Shown here piece after piece: positions 46,200-55,790 of a stretch of DNA of 64,000 bases. A program made the translations under genes and the position numbers. The notes under the pieces were generated by a model that saw only the letters and a program-made list of their open reading frames with translations, did no database searches and was not told the DNA's origin. The stretch covers positions 25,439-89,438 of the forward strand of contig MNCI01018115.1 of NCBI GenBank assembly GCA_015680685.1, given 5' to 3'. Source of the DNA: Gnetum montanum (taxonomy: Eukaryota > Streptophyta > Gnetopsida > Gnetales > Gnetaceae). The number at the start of each line of letters is the position of its first letter. The stretch's first letter is position 1.

Positions 46200-47247
46200 C
46201 GATGTTGCCAAAAAGGATACCTAAAGTAGGAGGACTATCATAGCCAAGAGAGAAGAGGCCCAGAGGGAGAGGACAAGCTAGAGATCATACTCCTTCCAAA
46301 GAAAAAGAAGCCCAACTGTATTCCATTCAACAATCCACATCAACAATAGGATAATATGTGCAAGCAAAGGCAAATGCAACACCTGCTCTAGAGAAAGGAC
46401 AACACCTCACCCTCTCTAATGAATGTGTATAGGCCATTTAGGCATAGTTCATCATGCTCACTATCATAGTGGAGTTTAATTTTCATCCATTTATGGAGTT
46501 TTTACCTATAAAGTTCCATGAACAATTACAAGCATTACCCTTCTAGCCCATCATTTTAAGCAATTATAAATGGTATTTGGTAGAGATTCATCAAATTTGG
46601 CATAATTGACAAGATGATGCAACTACAAAGAAGTAATAGTATTGTACTAAATTGAAGTTATCACTAGAGCATTAAATTTTCCAAATGTCAAAGCCAACAT
46701 TGCTTAGATCTCTACAACATCTAATACATGTGCTAGAAATCTATGACTATAAAGGCGAACCACTAAAAAGAAGTATAACAGATTGTCCATTGCTAAGAAG
46801 ATTTATTTTAAGATTGATACATATCACATCTTTCCAACCAAGAAATTTAATAGAATTTCTATATATGTTACCTGAGAGAGTGCCATCCTAATGGAAAAGT
46901 TCTAGCCAAATATGGCACACTTGTTATTTCTAAAGATATAGAGAAGATTCAAAGAAAATAAGATAGGGAATCCCACTTTTCTACTCCCTTGTCTTATTAG
47001 AAATTAGTGTAGGCAAGCATGCATTTCATAGTATACAAATGATATCCTCTGTAAAACCCAGAACGCATCATATGTAGAAATTTCAAAGCTAGTGCCATCT
47101 AAGAAAGATCAAGTAGAAAAAAAAACCAGAAGACACTAAGACTATAGCAAATTCAACACTAGTGGTGAACATTCCAACTATAGAAATAGAACAAGCAAGA
47201 CCTAGTAGGTTAACTCTAGCTATAGAACAAGTTGGATCAATTGTTCC
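46200..47247 (+). pseudogene. Third-ORF pseudogene, N-terminal part (Element 0)
   Basis: Broken frames: MLPKRIPKVGGLS, EKRPRGRGQARDHTPSKEKE (basic, AT-hook-like), a region around EFNFHPFMEFLPIKFHEQLQ, an open 68-codon piece (46685-46891), then TLVVNIPTIEIEQARPSRLT before the insertion of element S. The start resembles the relic at 26370 in Element 2. The fold is unknown. I considered a link to plant mobile-domain proteins but see no decisive motif. The continuation lies at 50787. Confidence 0.5.
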
Positions 47248-48000
47248 TAATGAGAAGGTCCCATGGATTACACAATCCAAGCTCTCTCAAAGTCACAAAA
47301 TAGTAAATTTGAACAAGAAAAGGAAAAAGAAAGCTTTATTCTTGCTCAAATTAAGAATTTACATATGAAAGGAAGCATAATTCCCAAGGATAGAAAAGAG
47401 ATTCAACCCAACTCTCACACACTCAATCAAAGCAATTGCACACACAAGGATGATCATCAAGGCATCTTGCCAAGAATGTATCTCTCTCTACTCTTCTCTC
47501 ATCCATCTCTCTATCCCTAGAATCTCTCTTTCTTTCTCTCTTTAGACTCTCTTGATCAAATTGAAGGCCCAAGGGATCTATTTATATCTTTTGCCCCTGT
47601 CTCTTCATCTTCCCTCCAATTTATCATTCAATTTAATGTTCATTAGCATCCATGAAAGACATCTATGAGAAATAGGAGATGTCTTTCTCGAGTGTAGAGG
47701 TCTTAGAGTAGACATATTTAAATCATGTGGGATGTCTCAGTAGAGACATCAACAACATGGAACATCTTACTTACAAATGGGATGTCTCACTTACAACTTG
47801 AATGTCTCCTTTGCAAGGCCAAAATACAAAGATGCTTATTTAAAGACTTGGAAACTCTAGACACCTCCAAACAAGTTCCCATGGCCCCCGGAACACCCTA
47901 AAGTCATGAAAATAGTTTTAAAAGACTCCCAAACATGCCAAAATCTAGGGAAAGTTCCCATCAATGGAGAGATGTTACTTTGGCCTATTTGATGTCCACA
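47248..48000 (-). repeat. 3' LTR of Element S
   Basis: Left end TAATGAGAAGG (TGATGAGGAG in the partner), right end ...GATGTCCACA. Minus-strand TATA box (complement of ctatttatatc, near 47580). Upstream of it in minus orientation are auxin-response-type cores: TGTCTC at 47733, 47783 and 47803, and GAGACA at 47743. The R/U5 part is CT-rich on the plus strand. Confidence 0.88.
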
Positions 48001-48239
48001 TTAGCACCTCCTCCTTCAAAAGACTCTTGATTTCCATACAAGATGCCTTTACACTTGGGATAACTCTTTCCCCCTCACATAGGCCACAATTCACACACAA
48101 ACCAAAGCATAACACACATGGATTAGTGAGAGCTCATAACATTTTATCTCTACCATCCAAAACTTATTTCACAAACACATAGACACACAACACAATGTTT
48201 GCATGACACAGATACATACTTTCACAATTTTATGCTTAC

Positions 48240-49760
48240 GTCACAATGAAGAAATTCATAAGAGAAGAGTGGATATGATCTATTCCCCTTAAAAGCTTCA
48301 CCATGTTTCCATTTTGAGAGCACCAAATCCCATGTGTTTCTTCCATGGCCTACAACAAAAGAAAAGTAAGGAAATTCAAAAGGATTAGATCTCCTCAAAT
48401 CAATTTTCTTTCTTCTATCCTTTTTCCTCTTCTTCACCTTCTTCTTCTTGGTGTTTGGAAGACTACCATCTAACTTCCTTTCACCATTATCATTATAATA
48501 ACTTGGATTGTCTTCATGCTACTTATTCATTTCATAGCCAAGACAATCAAATTCTTTAGCACATTTGACAATTTTATCATTACCATAATCCATAGCAAGC
48601 ATTTCCAAATTTTGAAAAATCATATCAGTATTAATATCTTTATCAACATCAATAATGACCTTTCTATTATGAATACCACAATAGCCATCATTATCCTCTA
48701 CAAAATTAGATTCATTATCATCATTAGATTTTCTCTCACTAATAATGGCATCAAAAATTACATTGTTTGTATCAAACAAAATAGGACTCACAATGTTATC
48801 ATGATCACTGCAATGATCATGATGCACACCATTACCATTGAACAAACCACTACCAAGTTGAAGTGAAAAACTAGCATCCATCACACTAGCTTCAACATGA
48901 GAGTCATTACTACCATCAACAAGGTAAAGAACACACTTACTTACCTCTTCATGGCTTCTCCCATTCAATTTTGGTTCAAATTGATCTTCAACATGTGGTT
49001 GTCTAATCTCTTCAAAGCTTGAAGGTTCAAGATCCCAAATAGGGATTCCTAATTACAATGGCTTCTTCTCTTCAAAGGAATCATCAACAAGCTCTTAATT
49101 CCATTTTGGAGGTCCTAACTTAAAAAATAAACTTTCCTCCATGTATCTAACATCATTTTCATCAAAAACATCATCAAAGCAATCATTCTTCTACATACCT
49201 TGGCTACAAAACTCCCCTATTCGCATGAGATTGACTCCACTTGGCTTAGAATCTTCTTTCCCTTGAATAATCACAAAAAGAATGAGTTTCATACCTTCTC
49301 GTACTACCTTTGATCTTCCTTGAAGAAGTCCCTTGATCTTTATCACTCTGTTGGCTTTGATCCTTCACCTCCCTTGACATATGAGGTAAGAACTCTCCTT
49401 GATCAGTAGCATACACCATCTTGAACTTTGAAGATCTTTTGGTCCCTTTGATGAAGCTCTTGGTTCCCTCACTTGAAACCTTTGAGTATTAAGCATTCCT
49501 TTGCTTAATATGAGATACTTGAGAACTCATTTTGTCATTGATCTCTTCTTCATCAGACCTTACATCTCCTTCCTTCCTTGATGGCTAGAAGATATTTTCT
49601 CAATTCTTCTCAAAACATCTTTCAAGTTAGTTTTTAATTCCTTCATATCTTTTGACAAATCTTGAACTATCTTCTTCTTTGGAAGAATAATGGAAAATGA
49701 TCTAAAAGACAATTCTCACAAAATTCTACAAGCAAAAGAGAAATATTCAATATTTTTCAA
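48240..49760 (-). pseudogene. Broken acidic ORF inside Element S
   Basis: Read from the right: KELKTNLKDVLRRIEKI (coiled-coil-like), a stretch with several stops, WDLEPSSFEEIRQPHVEDQF, then 149 open codons (48968-48519). These are rich in Asp, Asn, Ser and Val (VDGSNDSHVEASVMDASF, then DGYCGIHNRKVIIDVDKDIN). After a stop follow a Lys/Arg-rich segment and PFEFPYFSFVVGHGRNTWDL. The arrangement resembles the N-terminal ORF found before or in place of Gag in some plant Ty3/gypsy elements, but I cannot name the family. Confidence 0.45.
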
Positions 49761-50037
49761 AGAATGAGATAAGAAATACTAAAATTTTAAGAGAAATGAG
49801 CATAAGATCTTCAAACCCTAGCTATTACAAGCCAATGGATATCCAATTCCACAAAAATTTTCCAATTCTTGAAAGATATAACAAACTTAGGGATCAAAGG
49901 AAAATTTTAAAATCCTAGGATGAGTAGAAAAAGTAGCAAGAGATAATTCATCCAAGCTTGAGAATTTGGAGTGATTCTTTGTAATTAAGATGAGAATTAT
50001 TCACTTGAATGTAATTGTATTCAATTTCAAACTACAA

Positions 50038-50045
50038 TGATACCA
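50038..50045 (-). promoter_or_regulatory. Primer-binding site of Element S, tRNA-Met-like core
   Basis: On the minus strand the LTR end ...CATCA is followed by GAT and then TGGTATCA, the first eight bases of the common tRNA-iMet complement. The following bases (ttgtag) do not continue the match, so it is a weak site. Confidence 0.55.
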
Positions 50046-50048
50046 ATC

Positions 50049-50786
50049 TGATGAGGAGCTCCCATGGATTCCACAATCCAAGCTCTCTCAAAGTCACAAA
50101 ACAACAAATTTGAACAAGAAAATGAATATGAAAGCTTTTTTCTTACTCAAATTAAGAATTTACATATGAAAGGAAGCATAATTCCCAAGGACAGACAAGA
50201 GATTCCATCCAACTCTCACACACTCAATCAAAGCAATCACACACACAAAGATGATCATCAAGGCACCTTGCCAAGACTTTATCTCTCTTTACTCTTCTCT
50301 CACTCACCTCTCTCTCCTTAGAATCTCTCTTCAAACTCTCCTTTTACTCTCTTGATCAAATTGAAGTCCTAAGGAGTCTATTTATATCTTTTTCACCCTA
50401 TCTCTTCATCTTCTCTCCAATTTATTATTCAATTCAATGTTCATTAACATCCATGGAAGATGTCTACGAGAAACAGGAGATGTCTTTCTCGAGTGTAGAG
50501 GTCTCAAAGTAGATGTCTTCAAATCATGTGGGACGTCTCAGCAGAGACGTCTATAATGTAGATGGGATGTCTCACTTACAAATGGGATGTCTCCTCTATA
50601 AGGCCAAAATACAAATATGCTTATTTTGAGGTTTGGAACCTTCGAACACTTCCAAACAAGTCCCCATAGCCCCTGGAACACCCTAAAGTCATCAAAATAG
50701 TCCCAAAAGACTTCTAAACATGCCAAAACTCTAGGGAAAGATCCCATCAATGGAGAGATGCTACTTTGGCCTATTTGATGTTCACA
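50049..50786 (-). repeat. 5' LTR of Element S
   Basis: TGATGAGGAGCTCCC...GATGTTCACA. It shares the TATA box (near 50378) and TGTCTC cores (50569-50574 and 50589-50594). The inverted pair gacgtctc-agca-gagacgtc is at 50532-50551; in the other LTR the matching place reads tgtctc-agta-gagaca. Confidence 0.88.
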
Positions 50787-51720
50787 TTGACTCCATTAGC
50801 ACACCAACTAGATTATCGACCCTTTATGAGCCATCTTTAACAAACTGCAAAAATAATAATTTGGGGCAACAGGAAAGTGTCCAACATGTACAGAGTTAGA
50901 AACAACCAAGCAAACCTGTAGTATTGACAGGACCCACTAGTGGGTAAGTATCTTTATAGGAAAAGAAAATGATGAAAGGACAACAAATTTCTTGGAATGC
51001 TACATCCTTTCAAGTAATGTTAGAAATAAGAGAATGAGCCACTATAGTGGTTATGCAATACCAAGATGCAGCAAAAGTAGTAGAACTAATTATTGATCAT
51101 ATCAAAGAATCATTCAATGTTCTCATTGTGCCATTGACAAATATTTCTAAAACATAAGATGTTCAAACATTGGTCAAAATCAAGGAAAAGAGATTATGTT
51201 TCCTGTTGCATATGAAGATGCCTTAGAGAGACTGCTACAGACAGGACAAGTCATGCAAAATCTTTTTGATATCCCTAGTGATATCACTACAATCTAGTCA
51301 AAGTTGATATTTGTAAAAGGAAAATTGATCATGATTGAGACAAAGATGCAACATGCATAGACCAAATTGCAGATGTTATAAAAGGAACAAGATATGTTGA
51401 AATTTGAGAGACAAGACCCTAGACAAGACCTTGCATAATATATTGGACGAAACCATGTATTACAATTTAGAAATTTATAAATGACTAAGTTGAACAATTG
51501 ATGACTGAGGCAAAGCAATTATAAATAGAAAGGGAAAAGACAGTGTGAAACATTTTAGCTACATAAAATAGGAGAATCGCTGTCTAAAACCTCAGGTTGA
51601 TAGATGTAGAGAAACAAAAGAACATGATCATGCTATTGACAACGTGGATGGAGCGGGAAAGAATATTATTTGGGTAGGTTTTATTAAAGTTAATATTAAC
51701 AAAGGGGAATTGTGAGGTGC
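50787..51720 (+). pseudogene. Third-ORF pseudogene, C-terminal part (Element 0)
   Basis: Continues the frame interrupted by Element S. Pieces include QISWNATSFQVMLEIRE, VVELIIDHIKESFNVLIVPL, YEDALERLLQTGQVMQNLFD, then SKLIFVKGKLIMIETKMQHA and KEQDMLKFE. The end is coiled-coil-like. A second, more decayed copy of the middle lies at 53440-53840. The segment ends near aacaaaggggaattg (51698-51712), a possible purine tract, after which no LTR is recognised. Confidence 0.55.
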
Positions 51721-52164
51721 CTGTAGATCCAAATAGCCTATCATTTTCGTAAAAAAGAAATCCGGTTTTCCAAAATATGTTTGTCTGTGTTTATCACACT
51801 AAGGTCAAGCTTGAACCAGATCGTCGTCTTCCTTTACACGTTCAAATGTTGGCTCTTATTTGTCTATTAGGCGCCTGGTAACGGTGGAAATCTGAAGATA
51901 TCAGGGGACCAAATAACGCTCGTTAAATTAGTAATTGTAAGTAACTCATGTTAGCAACATTTTCCGGACTTCCGTTTCTTGTTGGTTACTGTCTTGCTTT
52001 TTTGCCCTGGCCATGTGTTGCTGCAGCAGCACCGAGTCTCGCCACAACTGCACAGGCGTCGAACACCATGCACAGTTTCGTATTAATAACGTACATTTTA
52101 CTGACATCTTACCCTACCTAAACTCTTCAAATCAATGGCACAGATGCACCTGCGGCTTGTTGTA
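51721..52164. other. Apparently unique DNA upstream of the small promoter
   Basis: No transposon block is recognised. The sequence is less AT-rich than its surroundings, and 52013-52080 is CpG- and CAG-containing. A 155-codon open frame (52013-52480) crosses the TATA box and is not taken as a gene. This may be the distal promoter of the next feature. Confidence 0.4.
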
Positions 52165-52349
52165 TAAACAAATGCATGGCAGCACAATGCTGTGGATCAT
52201 GATATCCACGACGTGGACAAAGCCTGCATGTGTGAACCTTGCCCTCCCTCCATTCATGCCTATAAATAGAGCTGGCTCGCTGTCGATTAGAACTCCATGC
52301 ACATTGCACAAACATACCATACCAATTAATTCATTCGATGTGAGGATAA
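52165..52349 (+). promoter_or_regulatory. TATA promoter with RY and G-box-like motifs
   Basis: TATA box tataaataga at 52261-52270, with ATG 80 bases after it. Upstream are two TGCATG (RY) motifs (52173-52178 and 52225-52230) and an ACGTGG core (52211-52216). In plants, RY and ACGT elements together are typical of seed-maturation promoters. The spacing from TATA to ATG leaves a plausible leader of about 50 bases. Confidence 0.5.
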
Positions 52350-52442
52350 ATGGCAAGGGATGGCACTGCCAAGAAGATGCAGCAGCCTGCAATGGTGCGC
52401 ATTGCAATTGCTGGTTTGGCTCTGGCCATGGTTGTTATATAA
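52350..52442 (+). CDS. Short signal-peptide ORF; truncated or intron-split secreted-protein gene
   Basis: 30 codons: MARDGTAKKMQQPAMVRIAI then AGLALAMVVI, followed by TAA. A positively charged N terminus and a run of Ala/Ile/Leu/Val/Gly look like a secretory signal peptide that ends before the expected cleavage site. Such starts (MAR...VRIAIAGLALA) occur in small Cys-rich secreted plant proteins such as lipid-transfer proteins, but no cysteine motif is present, so I do not assign a family. Either the gene is cut here, or an intron starts near ATG|GTTGTT (52428-52433). The downstream 300 bases contain no continuing exon I can recognise. Likely a remnant of a host gene. Confidence 0.4.
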   Translation: MARDGTAKKMQQPAMVRIAIAGLALAMVVI

Positions 52443-52795
52443 ATAAATTTTCTCCTCACAAGACTGTCAATCAGACGTAGTTGTATAAATAATCTTTCGC
52501 TCTGTTTATTGTTTTAACATCGTCATATATAGGGATAACCATTTAAGACCTGCATAACGGGTTCACTTTTCTTTCTTCCCAAATTTTTGTGACGCTTTTT
52601 TGAAAATTGCATAACGAGTGCACAACGCACCTCACAAGATTTATTATATTTTGTTTTTTTAATTAATTTAAAATTTGGTTTTCTTCGCTCTTCCATAGGC
52701 TAATTACCGTTTTTAAGGCACATGAACTTTTTTATGCGAGTCAACTATTAGAAAGGTGAACTTTGTCATAGAAAAATAATAATTTTCGTGGTGGT

Positions 52796-53029
52796 ATGCT
52801 AAACTTTGAGATGAACTATTTTACTGAAACTATTGTTGGTATTGGGTGGAATCTGTCATGGAAATTAAATAATTATGGAGAATTATTAGCTCAACCACTA
52901 CCATGGCAAGAATTATTTAATGCTATTTTAGATTTTTATAAATTAATTATGATTAAATCAATTGGTGATTTTATTAAATTGAAAAAGAGAAAGATTGGCT
53001 CTGGCAATAATAAATATATAAATATATAG
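52796..53029 (+). other. Unassigned 77-codon AT-rich ORF
   Basis: MLNFEMNYFTETIVGIGWNL followed by SWKLNNYGELLAQPLPWQEL and a Lys-rich end. I do not recognise it. The aromatic, Leu-rich composition with a Lys tail could be part of an old plant transposase or a chance frame in AT-rich DNA. No promoter or splice context supports it. Surrounding bases 52443-53440 show nothing else. Confidence 0.2.
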
Positions 53030-53439
53030 CTAAACTAGTTAATAATTTAATTATGTTTATAAATACTAACATTGTTGTAGGTCATTAAAATTGTGTTATT
53101 TGTTCAAATAATTAATGCTTTTAAATCTTTTGTTTAGATTTGTATTAGTTTGAACTTTGAACTACTAACAATCTTGTTAATATGTGTTATTTTTACTTCC
53201 ACAATGCCAATAGCAACATCATTGAAAGCAAGGAATTACTAAATTATTTTTTTACATCATCATGGTATCGTCTTGTGGTAAGTTATCAAATTATCATCCA
53301 ATCATGAGCCATTTGAATAAAATCGCAAGGACCATTAATTGGTTATAGAAAGATATGGTTGATTTATTCTTAATATAACTAAGTTAAGTCACTATTCATA
53401 CCAACCCTACTACAAGACAAGTTGTAGTATCCATGTTAT

Positions 53440-53840
53440 TAAAAAATAAGTTCCAAAGATTTCGGGCAATGGTGCAACCTTCTTTGTGGTACTGGAAGAA
53501 GGGAAAGATGCAATGGTGATTATGCTATACAAAGAGTAAGAAACTACTACTAAGATGGTAGTGGATCACATTGAAAAAGCATTAAAGGTTCATGCAACAC
53601 TTATTCTTGATAGTTTTGTGTTGTTAGACATCCAAGTATCTACACGAACCCGTTTGAGGGGATGAAAGTAGCATAGCATGAGGAAGTGCTAGAAAGATTA
53701 GTAGGAGCCCAGAAATTGATTTTAGAGATCTTTGACATATGGGCTACAACCTAGTCTACGCTAATGGAGACAAAGAGAAAATTCTTCATCATAGAGACAC
53801 AACTGTAGAAAGTTGCCAAACTTTCTTAACCAAAACTTCA
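53440..53840 (+). pseudogene. Second copy of third-ORF C-terminal fragment
   Basis: HEEVLERLVGAQKLILEIFD then an STLMETKRKFFIIETQL piece align with YEDALERLLQTGQVMQNLFD and SKLIFVKGKLIMIETKM at 51200-51370. The upstream VVDHIEKALKVHATLILDSF-type pieces align with VVELIIDHIKESFNVLIVPL. It is isolated from any LTR. Probably the remains of another element of the same lineage. Confidence 0.55.
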
Positions 53841-54234
53841 TCTAGAATACCTACAAATTGTAATTTTTTCCTCTTTTGTTTTTCTCATCTTGCCTTTTTA
53901 AAGCTTCTGTCTTAACCACCCTATTTTAGTAAGGTGGTAAGTGGTAATAACCCTATTAAGATACAATAGTAGGGTGAAGGGGAAGTATTGCTAAGGTTTA
54001 CAAAAGTTTTGTTATATATTGAGGCCTCAGTTCTAGTTACAACACCCCTATGCATCATTGTACATAATTATTAGGATTTAATCTATAGTCCATAATCATG
54101 AGTGTTGATGCATAAAAATTGGTTACACAGCCTCTTGTATGCATACGAAACTCGGGAATAGTCTTAACTAGTAAAGGCTATGTGGTGTTTAAACAAATAG
54201 AAATTCAATGATGCTGATAATTTTAAATAGCTTT
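53841..54234. other. No gene seen
   Basis: AT-rich sequence without recognisable motifs or LTR ends, between the third-ORF fragment and a tandem repeat zone. Confidence 0.4.
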
Positions 54235-54390
54235 AACATGAAATTTAAATAAAGTAACTGTTCAATAACTTTGACAGGGAAATAACTGTTCATTAAAAAT
54301 AACTTTGAGCAGGAAATTTAAATGAAGTAACAGTTGAATAACTTTGGCAAGGAAATTTTAAATGAAATGTAACAGTTCATTAAACAAGTT
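54235..54390. repeat. Diverged short tandem repeats (taact/cagttnataactttg)
   Basis: Three or four imperfect units of 45-60 bases containing aagtaac(t/a)gttnaataactttg and aggaaatttaaatgaa. The units differ by substitutions and small indels. Confidence 0.6.
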
Positions 54391-54513
54391 CAAGGAATGA
54401 GGGTTGATAACCTAATGAGAAATAAACCCAAACACTTCACTACTAATGACCAAACAACAGGCTTGAACAAAAGACTTAGCTCAAAGTTGAGCACTGGATC
54501 TAATTAACAAAAT

Positions 54514-54701
54514 GGATTCCCATTTGTACAAGCTTGTCTGCCCATGCTTTTGGGAAGCATACCTTCTTCAACAAGTCTTTGGGAAGCACACCACCTTCAA
54601 CAAGTCTGGATTCCCATTTGTACAAGCTTGTCTGCCCATGCTTTTGGGAAGCACACCTTCTTCAACAAGTCTTTGGGAAGCACACCTCCTTCAACAAGTC
54701 T
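54514..54701. repeat. Two-copy 94-bp tandem repeat with inner 31-bp repeats
   Basis: ggattcccatttgtacaagc starts copy 1 at 54514 and copy 2 at 54608. Within each copy the unit tttgggaagcacacc..cttcaacaagtct occurs twice, about 31 bases apart, so the whole has four inner units. The copies differ at few positions, so the duplication is fairly recent. All three frames are open through it because 94 is not a multiple of 3, which explains the overlapping open frames here. Confidence 0.9.
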
Positions 54702-55129
54702 GCACCATCTGGGTCTTAGATCTGTTGACTGGACTCCTTCCCAAAGCACCACCCAAAACAGGTTCATAATTCATAAAGAATATAGAGAAAAGATTATTGG
54801 CACTTGGGACTTCCCATCTCTGATCAGCCCAAAGGAAAACCCCCCATTTCTGACTGTGGGGAAGGTTTTTATCCTTTCCTCTCTGGTCTGATGCTGCCTC
54901 CTTATCTCCCCTACCTCTTGGAGTTCTCCCTCCCCTACACATAAAACCAGAAAAGAAATGAAAGCCCAACTGCTGTAAAACAAAACGGAGAATATTAAAT
55001 GTTTTTTATTTTATCTTGGATAAAATTTACCATACACGATTAAAACAAAAAAAAGGTCAAATACACCCTTCTAAAGAAAATGAGGGCAGATCCCCAATCT
55101 TTATCCTGGCCTCAACACTGCTACAGTGC
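54702..55129. other. Transition region, no gene assigned
   Basis: The left half is C-rich on the plus strand (54820-54940) with an open minus-strand frame (54983-54771) of 70 codons. The frame starts with a hydrophobic run, FYSSWAFISFLVLCVGEGEL. It could be a small secreted-type ORF or chance; nothing else supports it. Confidence 0.3.
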
Positions 55130-55725
55130 TCCTGGGCATGCTAGCCATTCAGCCGTCACCACGGCACGGGTTCCTCATCATCATCAACGTGGATGAACAG
55201 CGCAAGGCCAGACGCAGAGGATAGCAGAACCGACAAGAAGAAACGCATCAGATGCGTACAAACGTCGCCTTCAGAGCCCACTAACACACATACATGAGCC
55301 GTTGCAACGGCCGCTGCACAAATCTGAAATCCTGCGGGGAGCTCAGAATCCGCAGGCCAGCCCCGCAGAAATCCGCCTGCACAGTCTTCACGTCATGGCC
55401 GCTGAAACACAGCGCCACTGCCACTGTCGTTGGCTGCCAGCCCAGCCAGCACTGCCACCACCATACTTCCTGCCGCCACTGGTAACCCGCGCCGCGTAAC
55501 TCCAAATCTTCTGAATTGCCGCCATAAGAAAGAGAAAAAAAACGCCGGGGTTGCACAGGAAAGGTGCAGACTCTCTGCAACTTCTAGTAAATGGATTGTG
55601 CCATTTGAATTGTGTAGGACAACGGAAATTACAGCTAAACTTTTATTGCTGTTGCGGGACAAACGGGAAAACATGCAGAGGAAAGGTGGCACGGATGACC
55701 GCGGTAAATGGGCTGTTTCTGTCAA
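55130..55725 (-). pseudogene. GC-rich patch with a broken hydrophobic reading frame
   Basis: On the minus strand one frame stays open from 55725 to 55396 (110 codons, with RRGLPVAAGSMVVAVLAGLA), meets one TGA, then stays open to a TGA near 55160. This last piece reads GFQICAAAVATAHVCVLVGS, then MRFFLSVLLSSASGLALFIH and an acidic end VDDDEEPVPW. The GC and CpG content and codon use differ sharply from the repeats around it, so it is probably host gene sequence. Two or three hydrophobic segments suggest a small membrane protein. The layout recalls CASP-like proteins, but I see no diagnostic motif. It could equally be exons with an intron at the apparent stop. Confidence 0.35.
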
Positions 55726-55790
55726 TAACGCTCCCTGTCACCATCCCTGTGCAATTTTATGGCAAATATTGGGAGATTAATGGCACGTAA

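Larger units (their letters stand above)
47248..50786 (-). mobile_element. Element S, 3.5-kb non-autonomous LTR element
   Basis: LTRs at 47248-48000 (753 bp) and 50049-50786 (738 bp) are clearly alike. The tRNA-Met-like primer site is next to the right LTR and a purine tract (complement of cctcctcctt..., 48005-48020) is next to the left one, so the element reads right to left. The 2.05-kb interior has only a broken acidic ORF and no pol. It splits the third-ORF pseudogene. The target duplication is not clear: gttcc on the left, ttgac on the right. Confidence 0.85.

Noticed and set aside
48516-48866. Plus-strand 116-codon frame rich in Ile and Thr
   Set aside because: It is the complement of the better-preserved acidic minus-strand ORF of Element S.
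47248-50791. Target duplication for Element S
   Set aside because: gttcc on the left and ttgac on the right do not match, and shifting the LTR edges gives no convincing pair.
52013-52480. 155-codon plus-strand frame in the unique segment
   Set aside because: It runs through the TATA box and the likely leader of the 52350 ORF. Its composition has no domain-like pattern.
54500-54720. CRISPR-like array
   Set aside because: Plant DNA with a nested direct tandem repeat and no unique spacers.
54534-54891. Three overlapping frames with repeated FGKHT/GSTPSS segments
   Set aside because: They are produced by the 94-bp tandem repeat, which keeps every frame open; no gene context.
55130-55725. Organellar (plastid or mitochondrial) insertion
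   Set aside because: No plastid or mitochondrial gene recognised; CpG-rich composition is unlike organelle DNA.
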